Origin: Acanthosepion esculentum
Taxonomy: Eukaryota > Mollusca > Cephalopoda > Sepiida > Sepiidae
Assembly (NCBI GenBank): GCA_964036315.1
Contig: OZ038517.1
Coordinates: forward strand, 51,776,455 to 51,840,454
Length of the DNA stretch: 64,000 bases
Direction of reading: 5' to 3'
The notes below the pieces were generated by a model. The model did no database searches, had not been told where the DNA came from, and saw only the letters and a program-made list of their open reading frames with translations. Shown here piece after piece: positions 23,701-34,810 of this stretch; within the stretch, counting starts at the first letter, position 1; every line of letters begins with the position of its first letter. The position numbers and the translations under genes are program-made.

Positions 23701-23776
23701 AGTAAAAGAAAAAATATACTAAAATTTAAATACCTAGGAATTGTTTTAACAGAGGACGGGAAAAGCGATTGTTTTT
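23701..23776 (+). pseudogene. RTE-like LINE RT fragment
   Basis: Reads ILKFKYLGIVLTEDGKSD, the conserved block after the RT palm in RTE-like elements. The same block, further on, is seen at 33.06 kb. Nothing else of the element is clear here. Confidence 0.6.
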
Positions 23777-24274
23777 CTTACTTAAGTCAACTTTTATTTG
23801 TCGGCCTACAAACTTTAAACTAAAGAGGATGAAATACGAATAAAAAGTTCTTATCGACGAAAATATACACTTCTGCGTCCTCTATAACGTGGAGACGCCC
23901 CTTACATGGACAGCGCCTTAACCACTTCAGTCATCGATTCTTCGTTACGAGGCAAGACTCAGTTCTGTAATCCCTTATCTACTCCTTTCTGCCGGCCTTC
24001 TTTCCTTTTTGTTCTAATAGGCAAGTTATTTAAATTCTGAAGTGGTAGGTTTTTATTATTCTTTGACCATCTTCTATATTGTTGATTTTTTAATAATAAT
24101 TCCCAGCTATGGGTTAAATAGTAAACCCGACTGAACTATCTAGGTTTATTTGGCAATCTGTTTTTGAATGTCAAAAGCAATGTGGGAATAGTAGTTCCAC
24201 CCAGTGAACTTCACCCCTTTACTACGGAAACACTATAACATTAAAAATGGCTTCAAAATGTTTCCGAAGATAGA

Positions 24275-25240
24275 ATGGGGGCCTTCTTTGCTTTATATGT
24301 GCATGAAGTAAAGGCCCTCACAAGCAAGATTGGGATCGCGACTGGAGATATTGAAATCAAGATTACGGTAAACCAAGAGAATTATAAAGCCCTACCAAAT
24401 ACATTAATGTGCAGGCAGAGGAAGATGTTGGTGGTGGTCGAAGGCAGGCGACCCTTTTGTTGGTTTTGTGACACTTTGGGCCACATGGCCAAGGAGTGCC
24501 CTGCTAAAAACAAAAAACAGTCGCCTAGTCCAACAGTAGCAGCATCTGCAGCTGCAACAACAACAACAGAAACTGCGGCAACAACAACAAAAGCAGCAAC
24601 AGTGACAAGAGTGGAGAAAACCTCAGAAGAGGGATCAACACCAAAGGCAGTGGAGGAACCCTGGAAGGTGGTAGTGAGGGGTAAGAAATCCCCTAATATC
24701 CGGGTCCCACAGGAGACTCCTCAACCCAAGAAGAACGCCGAGAAAGAGGTGCAACCTCCAAAGAAGGGACTGGAAAAATCCCCCAAATCTCCAAAGCAGC
24801 AGCAGCAGCAGCAGCAGAAGCAGCATCAAAAACAACAGCAGAAACCCCAACAGCCAGAAAAGCAGCAACAGCAGGAAAAAGAGATGGAGGTGGAACAAAT
24901 TCCTCCACCTCGGCAGACATCCCTCAAAAGAACAAGGGAGGAGAGTGATGATGAACAGTCACAAGGCCACTCTGACCGTGGTAGGGCGGAGAAAGTCATG
25001 GATAAAACCAGGGCAATCTCCGTCCCTGCTTCGTTCGAGGATGCCAAGGAACCCGTAAGAACAAGACGTCACTCTTCCTCTCCCACCCGCATTATTTCCC
25101 CTTCCCCCTTCACTCCTCCCATCAGCCCACTTTCCACCCACCCCCTCACGCATCCACTTCTTCCCCTCCTCATCCATCAAGGGAGAAGAAGAAAAAGAAG
25201 AAAAAGATGTTTTCAGGCCCGGAGCAGGTCTGCAAAGTAG
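24275..25240 (+). pseudogene. Tx1-like ORF1 (RNA-binding, CCHC knuckle)
   Basis: A 321-codon frame. C62, C65, H70 and C75 form a CCHC knuckle (CWFCDTLGHMAKEC), as in Tx1 and similar ORF1 proteins that coat the element RNA. An Ala/Thr-rich stretch (about 88-112), a Lys- and Gln-rich stretch (about 165-210) and a Pro/Ser-rich tail follow. Upstream in another frame, about 24190-24270 reads KMASKCFPKIEWGPSLLY, probably the missing N-terminal continuation, so the ATG at 24275 is likely not the native start. The end overlaps the next frame. Confidence 0.7.
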
Positions 25241-25680
25241 ACAGGGAGGAATATAAGAAGGGCCTTTCCAAGCAGAGAAAGGCCCTGTTAGGGACACTGT
25301 ATAAGATGGACCTTGTAGATGGGAAAAGCATAGAGGATCCCCGAAACTTCCCCGGGGCCGCAGGGGTTATAACTTGCATAAGGGAAACTGGGGGCCAACT
25401 TGAAGTATGGAACTACCTATACGTGGCAAGGGCTGCGTTCTCTAATATGAGAATTTTTGAGCTGGAGAACGAATATCTAAAAAAATTAAGACAGTTTTGC
25501 TCTGGGACGGTCCCGGTATTACTCCACCCCTCCTTATATAGAGCTATAAAACTAATTTATCCCACGGACATCGGCGGGATTGTCTCGGGCGGGCGAATGA
25601 CAACGGAATTGGGAACAGGAAGCCTGGGACAATCCGTCGGGGTCCTGTCAGCTGCAGATTTCCGCCCTGTATGTGCTTAG
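25207..25680 (+). pseudogene. Tx1-like ORF1, C-terminal part in a second frame
   Basis: A 157-codon frame that overlaps the ORF1 frame by 34 bp and is open upstream through a run of Lys codons. It carries no motif I recognise, but position and composition suggest the ORF1 C-terminus after a frame change. It ends at 25680, 39 bp before the ORF2 start, in the same frame as ORF2. Whether the frame change is a mutation or programmed cannot be told here. Confidence 0.5.
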
Positions 25681-25719
25681 GTTTTTTGCCATAATTTTTC
25701 TTTTTTGCAGGCCTAGCAA

Positions 25720-26619
25720 ATGTCTATTAAGATAGCCAGTCTGGGTGTGAAGGGCTTGAGAGATCGGAGCAAGGCTGCCCGCCTGCTTCGGGATCTCCTG
25801 TCCTTCAGCGTGGATGTCGCCGCGATCGAAGAGACCCACTTTGTTTGCACGTCCGATGCGTGTGTGCTGGAGAATGACTTTGTCATCTATTCAGCATATG
25901 GGGACCGGTGTGCCAGAGGAGTTTCTTTGTTAGTCAGACGTACTCTTGATGCGAAGGTGGACCTTGTGCATACAGTTGCCGAGGGCAGGTTAATCGTGGC
26001 CGATATTGCCGCGAAAAGTGGTTCGTTTCGGGTCGTTGCGGTTTATACGCCCAACGACCGGGAGGAGCGGTGTTCCTTTTTTCGGCGGTTGGGACCGTTC
26101 CTAGTCGATTCTTCGCGCCTAGTTCTAATGGGGGACTGGAATGCCATCCTGGACCCCAAGTTAGACAGGGGGCGGGGCGCTAGCGGGAGAAGGGGCGATC
26201 GTAGCCTGGTCGATCTGATTGGCGATTATGGTCTCGTCGATAGATACCGGGTCGATCATCCCAGGGAGAAGATGTGGATGTGGGCTCTTAGCTGGCCGTC
26301 TGACAAGGTAGTTAGCTACCTTGACAGAATGTTAGTTCGTAGAGCCGACATAGACTTGTTAGATTGTCCCACGTTCCACTGGGTAGGCTACACGGATCAC
26401 AACCTCGTTTGTGCCCGGGTGGCGTTAGAACATAGGCCTAGAATGGCTGGTTACTGGAAGTTCAATCTGTCTTTACTGGACAGGCGGGACTTCCAGGAGC
26501 AGCTAATTAGATTAGTGCAGCGGGAGCTAGTGGGGGCGGTTATCGGGAATAGATGGTGGGAAAACTTAAGGATAGAATTAGGTCTTTCACCACTGATTTC
26601 AGCAAACGGCTTGCTCTAG
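25720..26619 (+). pseudogene. Tx1-like ORF2, apurinic-type endonuclease domain
   Basis: A 299-codon frame. The endonuclease nicks target DNA to prime reverse transcription. Visible active-site blocks: IEETHF (about 36-41), MGDWNAIL (137-144), LDRMLVRR (201-208) and YTDHNLV (224-230), corresponding to the metal-binding Glu, GDxN, and D/H pair of APE-type LINE nucleases. The domain itself appears whole. After about residue 285 it is lost through frame change into the RT region. Confidence 0.82.
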
Positions 26620-26737
26620 ATAGAGCTGATAAGGTGAAGACACTTAAGGCTAATTTTTCCCGGGCGGAGGCTGGGGGGATCCCCTAGAGATAGCCCTAGC
26701 TAGGGAGGCCCTGCAGCGTTCGAATAGCGAGCGCTAC

Positions 26738-27253
26738 ATGGGTCAGGTAATTAGGCATATGTTAAGTAAGATGTCTTCTGAAGCTGTGAACCTGGGCGCA
26801 GATTTGCGTCGGGATGAAGTCCGTCGAGGTGGTGATCGCTACATTCGTCAAGTCAAAACCCCGGAGGGGCGTACTCTGCGGTCGACTGGCGATATGTGCG
26901 AGGCGTTTCGGCGGCATTTCGAGAACCGCTTTACCAAGGAGCCTGGTCTCCGTGAGGAGGAGTTTCGCAGCTATTTGACTGACTTTCCTCATCTTGAGCC
27001 GACTGAAGCAGCTAGCTGCGAGGGAGAGATCACGGAGGGCGAAGTCTACGAGGCATTGAAGAAGGTCGGCAGAGGCAAGTCGCCCGGTCTGGATGGTTTG
27101 CCTTATGAATTGTACTTGAGGCTGTCGCACATCTTTGTTCCGATTTTGACAGCAGTGTTCAACAACTGGTTTTGGTCGGGGTCCATCCCCAACCGCATTT
27201 CCAAAGGTGTTGAAAAAGAGCAAGGGTGTTGGGGGGAAATTAGACGATTATAG
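26738..27253 (+). pseudogene. Tx1-like ORF2, RT fingers
   Basis: The 171-codon frame ends with GRGKSPGLDGLPYELYLR, the conserved block that opens LINE RTs, followed by IPNRISKGV. It is in a different frame from the endonuclease part and overlaps the next piece by 47 bp. Confidence 0.78.
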
Positions 27254-27536
27254 GCCCATAACTCTGCTAAACACAGAGTTAAAGATTATGGCCAAGATCC
27301 TGCAGGAGCGTTTGCAGTCAGTTGCCGAGTCTCTGTTGGGACCCGAGCAGACTTGTTCTGTGAGGGGCCGAACAATTCAGAGAAACCTGCATTTGATCCG
27401 AACGATCCTAGAGGGCGTAAAAGACGACGATGAAGCCGCGCTGATCAATTTGGATCAGTCCAAGGCATTTGATAGGGTCGATCATCGCTACCTTGCAGGC
27501 CGCCGGATTCGAACCCGACTTCTGCCGCTGGATTAG
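27207..27536 (+). pseudogene. Tx1-like ORF2, RT palm motif A
   Basis: Reads KLDDYRPITLLNTELKIMAK and INLDQSKAFDRV; Asp83 of the latter is the first catalytic Asp of RT. A stop at about 27534 ends it, and the next piece follows in the same frame. Confidence 0.8.
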
Positions 27537-27563
27537 CCTCCTGTATCGCTCCCCTAGGTACAG

Positions 27564-27989
27564 GTGAACGGAAAGTTGTCGGGCGCTTTTGTTCTGTCGA
27601 GGTCGGTTCGTCAAGGTTGTCCGCTGTCGCCTCTCCTTTATGCTTTGGCGTTGGAGCCTCTCCTGCGCCGGCTGAAGGATGAGACATGCAGTCCGGCCTT
27701 ACGCGGGATCGCCGTTCCTGGAGGGTCTCGAGCCAGGGTTTCCGCGTACGCCGATGACGTATCGGATTTCGTGTCGTCCCGTAGCGACATTGAGGCGGTA
27801 CAGAAGGTGCTTGATCGGTACGAGAAGGTGACAGGGTCCAAGATAAACCGCGACAAGTCGTCCGGCTTGCGGTTAAGTGCCTGGAAGGGGCGTGATCTTC
27901 CAGGCCGCTTCGGTTGGACGGACGGTCCTGTCCGCATTCTTGGAGTGGACCCGACCTCCAGCTGGAGAAAAATTGGTCTGAAGTACTAG
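27564..27989 (+). pseudogene. Tx1-like ORF2, RT motifs B and C
   Basis: Has SVRQGCPLSPLLYALAL (motif B) and AYADDVSDFV with YADD at residues 62-65 (motif C, the two remaining catalytic Asp), then GSKINRDKSSGL. The catalytic residues are intact but the chain is cut by frame changes. Confidence 0.82.
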
Positions 27990-28708
27990 CAAAGGTCGTT
28001 TCTGCCGGTAAGTCTTGGAATCGACGGAGGTTGTCCGTAAAGGGCAGGGCGGAGGTGTGTGTTACATACATTTTCCCCCTGATTCTTTATCGATTGTCAG
28101 TACTTCCTCTCTGTGATACCCACATGAAGGCGCTCGAGCAAGCGCTATCCTCCATTTTATGGAGGGGACGCGCGAACAGGGTCGACAGACGAGTCTGCAC
28201 TGAACGTCCGTGTCATGGGGTGCTGGGAATGTCACACTTGAAGAGTCACATCCGTGCCTCTCGGTTGGCTTTCCTACGCCGTGCATTGACTAGAGGAGAT
28301 CCGATTCTGGAGGGGATTGTTAGGGACGCGTTCCCTAGCCTTACCATCAGTCCCCCCATCTCGAGGGTTGAGCGCCGTCGTAAACCCCGGGATGAATCGC
28401 ATTTCCTCCGCGAGTGTCGGTTAGCCTTGAAGGCTATTCCGCGGTCCAGTGACCTTTCACGGCCTAGGAAGGTCTTCTATCGGGGATTAGTGGAGGTCGC
28501 GCGAAGGATTCCCTACGTGATACGCTCTGCTGTTCGGAGAAGGAGTACCGCTCCTACTGGTCTTGGGCGCCAGCGGCGGATTATCTCAGTAACCCTGAGT
28601 TTTCGCTTACCTGGCGATTGGCTCGGAATCGGCTGCCTCTCAACGACAAGGCTTTCATATGGGGCTTGGCGTATTTGCCAGACTGTGAACGGTGTGGCCT
28701 TGGTTTAG
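27914..28708 (+). pseudogene. Tx1-like ORF2, thumb and connection
   Basis: WSEVLAKVVSAGKSWNRRRL and KGRAEVCVTYIFPLILYRLS are characteristic of the region after RT in Tx1-type LINEs. Overlaps the previous frame by 76 bp. Confidence 0.75.
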
Positions 28709-29109
28709 AGGAAACGGCTTCGCACGCCTTCTACCATTGCCCGCGGGTCCGCCCCTTATGGGACCATGTCGGCGAGCTGACGGCTCGTCTCGCTCCCGAA
28801 GAACTCGTGTCCATTGATCGTGCATACGCGTGTGACAATGTGTCGCCCCCGTATTCCGGGGTGAAACGAATGGTGTTTCTGATGCTGCTAGCCACGGCCC
28901 GAATGGTGATATGGACGACGCGCATGGAGGAAGTCTTGCGAGGCAATCAGCTTTCTTATCAGGATCTGATCCGATTCTTTGAGCATCAGCTCAAGATGAA
29001 GATTAGAACTGATAGAAAACGATTGCATTCGACAGTCTTTAGCGAAAGGTGGGTAAAAGCGGCGAGTTTCGTTCGTTCGAACGGGGCTAGCCTTGATTTT
29101 CATTTCTAG
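28618..29109 (+). pseudogene. Tx1-like ORF2, C-terminal Cys/His motif
   Basis: Reads NDKAFIWGLAYLPDCERCG and HAFYHCPRVRPLW, giving a C-X2-C...H-X4-C type motif common at the end of Tx1 and L1 ORF2 proteins. Ends at 29109, then the 3' region. Confidence 0.78.
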
Positions 29110-29800
29110 GTCAACCAAAGTTACATCGGGGTGGTTTCCCGTGGAACCCTCCCCTTGGTTAGGTTAGATAAGCTTAAGTGTACCTAGTTAATGTGAGTAA
29201 ATGTGTTCCTAACCTGTTCCTGGTTATCTCTTATGTTATGATCCAGTCGAGATTCCCAACCTCCCCAGTTTGGTTTTGACCCCCCATTTTTTATCTCGAC
29301 TGGCTCAGCCTTTTATTTCCCCACGCCCGTGTTATTTTTTCTCCTTCCCACTCCCTTAGCGAGAGTGCTTCTTGATTTTGCCCTATCGGCAGAATACAGC
29401 GGCCTCTCTGTTTTGAGGGTTGGACCGGTCCTACTAACATAAATTATGTTTAGTTTAAATATTTGTAGAATTTTTTAGTTTGTTATTGGGTTCATCTCCC
29501 CCCCCCCTTTTCATCTTTTCATTATTAGAATTTTAATGTATTTTATCATCATCCAATTTTTATGGTGTGGGGCGCGTTTTCGTAAGTTCCCCCAGGTGTG
29601 GATGTGGTATTATGGTGGCTGAAGGTTTGAATGGCGGCGGACGAGTTCTTGTGGTGAATGGGTTAATTGTAATGTATGAATGGGTCGCGAATCTGATTAG
29701 CTAGGTATAGGATAGTAAGTTATGACCAGCCTTTAACCCTCCCCCTCTTTTTGGCCTTGTGCCACAATTTCTGTATTTTCAGAAATAAATCTTGTCAGCC
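29110..29800 (+). mobile_element. Tx1-like LINE 3' untranslated region
   Basis: No frame. The last part (ttggccttgtgccaca...tttctgtattttcagaaataaat) matches 47405-47453, showing a second, 5'-truncated copy of the family. Also holds C runs near 29500. Confidence 0.7.
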
Positions 29801-30404
29801 ACCAAACTCCACACGTGACAGTTCACTGACTCACACACACCACATTGAAATCTCAACAAAAAACTTACATCAACCATTGTCCGCGTGTTAACTAACATTT
29901 ACAGTTGACTTGAAAAGTGAAACAATTTCACTACTAAAAAGTAATTGTATTTTTCACCAACTTAGCCGACACAGACAAAGGCAAGTAACTCTTGATAACA
30001 TTTATTCTTATTTGTAAATTACACACATACACACACTGATAAATGAACGAACACATATAATTTCTTTTTTCTTGCAGAAACCAAATCATTTTAAATTTCT
30101 TAACAATGAAAAGGTACCAACATTTCTTAGCAACATTCCTGCACAAACATTCCTTATGACATTGTCTTAATTATCACAACAACAAACATTGTAATTGTCG
30201 TTACATGAATATTTTATTGTTGATATAAAAATATTTCTTTAGTGTTAAATCTTTAACAACAGTATTTAGTGGTTTCTTGCCATGCAATTTGTTCTTAAAT
30301 TGTTTGTATAACCTATACGTTGTGGGATACGGACGCTATACGCACACATAACCTTCGTCTTACTTAATTTTGCCTTCTGATATATTTCACTCCGTGTACA
30401 TCCC
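29801..30404. other. Spacer with no recognised feature
   Basis: AT-rich DNA. Frames up to 70 codons occur but without any recognised motif. Confidence 0.5.
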
Positions 30405-30478
30405 GCAACACCATCTCAAAGGGGTGTCTCATCTGAAATAAAATTTCAGTAACAGTTACACAGGATGACCAGTGTTGC
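30405..30478 (-). pseudogene. mariner 5' fragment
   Basis: The reverse complement (agacacccctttgagatgg with upstream gaaattttatttca) matches the starts of the mariner pieces at 33.45 and 35.87 kb. No other part of the transposon is seen here. Confidence 0.5.
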
Positions 30479-30555
30479 TAAGAAGAAGAATTGCAACGAA
30501 AGTTTATTCTTCGAGATCATTCACACCAGAGAAAAAAAAAAGATGGACGAATATA

Positions 30556-31823
30556 CAGAGGTTGGACAAAATAATTGAAACACTTGTTAAATTCAAATAA
30601 AGTTTATTTAATATGGAGTTGGTCCTCCTTTAGCCTCACAGACAGCTTTAATACGTCTCGGAATGGAATCATACAGCTTCCTAACTTCATCCAGAGGAAT
30701 TTTCAGCCATTTTTCCATTAACACCTGCTCCAGCTCTTTACGACACGACGATGGAGGATAGCGGCTCCTAATTTGTCGCTCCAAAATGCACCACAAATGT
30801 TCAATAATATTGATATCTGGAGATTGGGGAGGCCACTCCATGTGTTCTAGCTCACTTTCATGCTCTTCATACCAATTCTTAATCATTCGAGCGGTATGTA
30901 TTGGAGCATTATCGTCTTGGAAGATGCAGTCACCATCAGGGAATAAAGTATTAGCCATTGGATGAACATGATCTCCCAAAATGTTCAGGTAATCTTTGCT
31001 GTTGATTCTACCATGCAGGGCAACTATTGGACCGAGACATTTCCATGATATGGCGGCCCACACTATCACTGATCCACCTCCATGCTTCACTGTTGGAAGA
31101 AGGCAGTCAGGGTTGTAAACTTCTTTGGGTTGCCTCCACACATAAACTTGCCCTGAAGTTGGGAAAAGAGAAAAACTGGACTCGTCTGAGAATATGACTT
31201 GCTTCCATTAGTCTGCAGACCAGGCATTGTGATCTCTGCACCACTTCAACCTCTTCTGAACGTTGCGAGTGGAGAGAAGAGGTTTCCTTATGGCGGCTCT
31301 TCCATGATATGCAGCCTTATGGAGCTCACGACGAACAGTTTTAGTAGAAACTGGACTATTCAGATGATTATTCAACTCAGCAGTCACTTTGTCCGCAGTA
31401 GCCTGATGATTTTTTGCCACATTGCGTTTCAATACATGTCGGTCCCTGTCAGTAAGTTTGCAAGTCCGGCCCGAATTGCTACGCTTGCTAGAGGTTTTGC
31501 CCTGTTTCTCGGATTTCGTCATAGTTCTTGATATGGTAGCTCTTGAAAAAACAAACATTTCAGCAACCTTAGGGATCGAGGTTCCTGCTATGCTAGTTCC
31601 AACAATTTTCCCTTTTTCGAACTCGGAGAGGTCACGCATTTAGCTTAAATTTTACTAAATTCTAAAAATAAATAAGACAAAGACAGTAAATTAGATAAAT
31701 AAACGTATTTACAATAGATATAACCTGCAATTACGAAGTTTTAGTTAAAGTTCTTAATATAATAGGTCTTTGAAATATAGGAGTGGAATTTGCACCTGTT
31801 CCAATTATTTTGTCCAACTCCTG
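30556..31823 (-). mobile_element. Tc1-like transposon, nearly intact (1268 bp)
   Basis: Inverted ends of about 28 bp (30556-30583 and 31796-31823), starting CAG and sharing ttggacaaaataatt, with TA on both outer sides (30554-30555 and 31824-31825) as the expected target duplication. One 343-codon transposase gene lies inside on the minus strand. The size is normal for Tc1/mariner. Confidence 0.92.
30608..31639 (-). pseudogene. Tc1-like transposase, one premature stop
   Basis: A single frame of 344 codons including the final stop, from ATG 31639 to 30608. It is interrupted only by TAA at codon 144 (31208-31210). N-terminus: helix-turn-helix regions for binding the ends (SIPKVAEMFVFSRATISRTM and following). 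The DDE core follows: FSDES just after the stop, QDDNAPIHTA, and NIIEHLW. The gap between the second Asp (of DNAP) and the Glu is 36 residues, instead of 34 in classic Tc1, a spacing reported for the DD36E group. The enzyme cuts and pastes the element at TA sites. Full length is lost only by the stop, so this copy was active recently or the stop is a read error. Confidence 0.9.
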
Positions 31824-31833
31824 TATGTAACAA

Positions 31834-31851
31834 TCTCTATCTATAAAAGGC

Positions 31852-31940
<89 letters not shown>

Positions 31941-32631
31941 CGAATGCACGGCCGCAATTTTCGACGGATTTGCACCAACATTTACATGCACATGCTCCAA
32001 GTTAGCTGGAAGGCCAAAACCGACTTTGCATTTCCCAACTCCCATCGATAGTGGAAATAATAGATTTTTTCATGCTTCTACGGCAGTTTGCATGTAGTTT
32101 GCGGCCATTTTCTACTGGCCAAAGTGAGAGCCTGTAGCTGGCTGCCACGAATAGGCAGGAAGATTCTATTGGCCAGCGTGAGAGCCTGTAGCTGGCTGCC
32201 ACGAATAGGCAGGAAGATTCTATTGGCCAGCGTGAGAGCTAACAGCTGACTGACACGAATGCTAACTAGCATGCTAGCATGCCAAAAAATCGATAGCTGC
32301 ATTCGTCACAAGTGGGAAAAATTTAAATCTGCATGTCACTTTATTCCAATTGGCTCATTCGCTTGCTTAAACTCAACGTTGATTCTGATTCCGCAGAACT
32401 GGGTTGGGTGTGAAAAACTATTTGTTGTTAACATTCTTTTTTCATTCGGTTTTTCCAGTTACGAGTCCTTTTTTAGGCAAGAAGTAAGGCATGTAGCAAC
32501 ATCAGCACAGCAAAGGGCACTCCTTTAAAGGCAAGGAAGGGAAAAAATATTTTAAGTCAAGTGATAGCGATTGCTGTATGAGTCGTACGATTTTTGAATC
32601 AAGCACGGGCAACGCCGGGCCATGCTGCTAG
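31834..32631 (+). mobile_element. Non-autonomous Helitron
   Basis: Starts tctctatctataaaaggcag and ends in a short GC hairpin (cacgggcaacgccgggcc) followed by CTAG, then T: the standard Helitron 3' end. No terminal inverted repeats. A TG microsatellite (31857-31938) lies just inside the 5' end. An internal duplication (gagcctgtagctggctgcca at about 32130 and 32185) and a small inverted phrase near 32268 occur. No Rep/helicase is encoded. Begins about 10 bp after the Tc1 copy. Confidence 0.78.
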
Positions 32632-32849
32632 TCTAATATATACTAAGAAGACATATACATTTGTTCATTGTGTAGCTGATTTTTATCATCACCAGCACAC
32701 ACTGTGCGCTATTTTACATATGGAGATGGTGAGACTTAGAAATGGCGCATTTCACTGAGGTTTCTTAGTCCCGGCTTCTTCAAGTTGAAATGAAAGAAAA
32801 CAAAACTGTGTGAAAGAAAAATACATTCAGGTTTCTGATGATAAGAGTG

Positions 32850-33060
32850 CCAACAAATTGCACGCGCTGATTAAAGAACCGTAACAGACTTCTAGGGAAT
32901 TGGCTCCGAAGATGTCAAGTTCTCATGTTTACTGTCGTTCGTCATCTTCCTTCAATGGGTAAGGTCCGGAAACACGGCGCATGGTTGCCACACGTATTGA
33001 CCGAGAGAAAGAAACTCCAGCGCTCACGAACAGTTTACTCTCCGACAAGATGCGCGCTAC
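32850..33060 (+). pseudogene. mariner transposase fragment
   Basis: Reads TSRELAPKMSSSHV then, after a frame change, GKVRKHGAWLPHVLTERKK, matching the second helix-turn-helix and linker (GKV.K...WVPHELTE pattern) of mariner transposases. The catalytic part is missing. It runs directly into a LINE fragment. Confidence 0.68.
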
Positions 33061-33250
33061 AAATTGAAGACATCAGAGTCAAGTCAAGTAACTATCTGGG
33101 TAGTGTTTTATAACAGGCGATAAGAAATATGACTGAGAAATCCGACTGGAGCATTGAAAAGATATCTTCCGAAAGCTAAACAAAGTATTAAGAGACAGGA
33201 AAATTTCATCAGAAACAGAAAAAATAATGTTGCTATATAATAAAAAGGAA
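33060..33250 (+). pseudogene. RTE-like LINE RT C-terminal fragment
   Basis: Reads SSNYLGSVL, then in another frame ITGDKKYD, KDIFRKLNKVLRDRKISSET: the post-palm region of the LINE family whose next segment (VLNCYVISVLLYGSECW) is tandemly amplified at 50.6 kb. Followed by a TA run (33281-33352). Confidence 0.7.
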
Positions 33251-33274
33251 AGAGTACAACTATTCGGTGCTTAC

Positions 33275-33280
<6 letters not shown>

Positions 33281-33352
<72 letters not shown>
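33281..33352. repeat. TA microsatellite
   Basis: About 70 bp of TA. The DNA on both sides (tatataataaaaaggaaagag; ttcgttcgttttttttt) recurs around the TA run at 34.6 kb. Confidence 0.95.
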
Positions 33353-33355
<3 letters not shown>

Positions 33356-33414
33356 GTTCGTTTTTTTTTCAGATGTTCTGTGTATGATTCGTAGATTGTT
33401 TTTGCTTCTCTGGT

Positions 33415-33640
33415 CATCCTGCCAAACTGATGTCTAACATTATTGAAATTTTATTTCAGATTAGACACCCCTTTGAGATAGAATGCCAAGTCGACAAGAA
33501 TTAACATGTTTGACATCTTCTTCTTGCTTTTAATCAAGATCACAAAGATGCCAAAGCTGCTCGAGACATTTGTGATGTGGGGAGATGACTTCATCACTGA
33601 CAAACTGGCACAAAGTGGTAAGTTACGTTTTTTGGTAGCT
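33415..33640 (+). pseudogene. mariner N-terminal fragment
   Basis: MFDIFFLLLIKITKMPKLLE and TDKLAQSG resemble the first helix-turn-helix (HLLLxFN...A..A...IC) of mariner transposases with frame damage. Closely related to the longer piece at 35.87-36.12 kb. Confidence 0.55.
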
Positions 33641-33671
33641 AAAAATCATATTCTCGGATTTATTGGGTTGT

Positions 33672-33675
<4 letters not shown>

Positions 33676-33731
<56 letters not shown>

Positions 33732-33872
33732 GCTAAAATTCCATGGTTATAATTTATTACATTGAAATCGTAATCACGATCCAATTCATCAGACCTACAA
33801 ATTCAAAAAGAAATCGGAAAATTTTAGTTCTACCTGTATTCTATCCTCTTCTGTATTCTTTATATATATATA

Positions 33873-33903
<31 letters not shown>

Positions 33904-33934
33904 AGATATATATATATAGAGAGAGAGAGAGAGT
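33676..33934. repeat. TA, GATATA and GA microsatellites
   Basis: TA run 33676-33728, TA/gatata 33860-33918, GA 33919-33934, with unassigned DNA between. Confidence 0.9.
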
Positions 33935-34332
33935 AATGTCTCAGTTGTTATCCCGAAAATTTGCACGTCGGATCAGTTCTTTTAAATAAAATATATGGTG
34001 CAAGTCAATTTACAATGAATCATTCATACAAAAAGCAAATTAGTAAAGTTAATGATATAAAATGACTAAATCCTTTCTCAAACAAAATTTTAAAGGTGCA
34101 TTAACCTACAAATCACTCGATGAATGTTATGATTCTTGTTTTTAAAAATTATAAGCAAGTACTTTCAACTGTACATTCAGTCATCTTCAAACATGGAAAT
34201 TATTTTGTTTTTGGTAAAATTCAGGTAGTAACCGAGACGGAAAAATTAAATCCGAATCGAAATATGTTGATTTTGAAATGTGTTATTGTTAACGGATACA
34301 AATTTTTGGTGCGTGCAGTCGCAACGCTAAGG

Positions 34333-34337
<5 letters not shown>

Positions 34338-34404
<67 letters not shown>
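34338..34404. repeat. TA microsatellite
   Basis: A pure TA run. The upstream 34120-34337 frame has no known motif. Confidence 0.95.
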
Positions 34405-34407
<3 letters not shown>

Positions 34408-34551
34408 GAAATATAGTCTTAAAGTGTGCTATATTTATGGGATAAAGTGCTCAATATCAGAGATAGAGCCTGTGTAAATATAAAAGTGAACATAGAAGTC
34501 AACACTTAGAGGCGACAGTCTGTTTCATGCTAGATGCAATCATCGGGCCAC

Positions 34552-34606
34552 AAAAAAAATAATGTTGCTATATAATAAAAAGGAAAGAGTACAACTATTC
34601 GGTTCT

Positions 34607-34671
<65 letters not shown>

Positions 34672-34690
34672 CATATATTCGTTCGTTTTT
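34552..34690. repeat. Duplicate of the LINE scrap and TA run at 33.2 kb
   Basis: 34556-34612 repeats 33222-33278 (tgttgctatataataaaaag, gagtacaactattcggt) and the TA run is followed by the same ttcgttcgttttttttt phrase. A segmental duplication or shared repeat family. Confidence 0.75.
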
Positions 34691-34810
34691 TTTCTGATGT
34701 TGCAATCATCGGTTTATATACAAGTATATGATTGGTGTATACGTAATAAATTCCAATAACCAACAATTATTATTCTTAAAAGAGTGCTCAATACAGAGTA
34801 GAGCGAATAT

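Larger units (their letters stand above)
24180..29800 (+). mobile_element. Decayed Tx1-type LINE (L1 superfamily)
   Basis: ORF1 with a CCHC knuckle, then ORF2 with apurinic-type endonuclease, RT and a C-terminal cysteine-histidine motif, then a 3' tail ending in a tttctgtattttcagaaataaatc region near 29790. The 25.7-29.1 kb part is GC-rich against the AT-rich flanks. At least four frameshifts and one stop break ORF2. The 5' end is not resolved; similarity to coding begins at about 24180. Confidence 0.85.

Noticed and set aside
24635..25047. Leu- and Ala-rich minus frames opposite ORF1
   Set aside because: They mirror CAG-rich and Gln/Pro-rich coding of ORF1 on the other strand.
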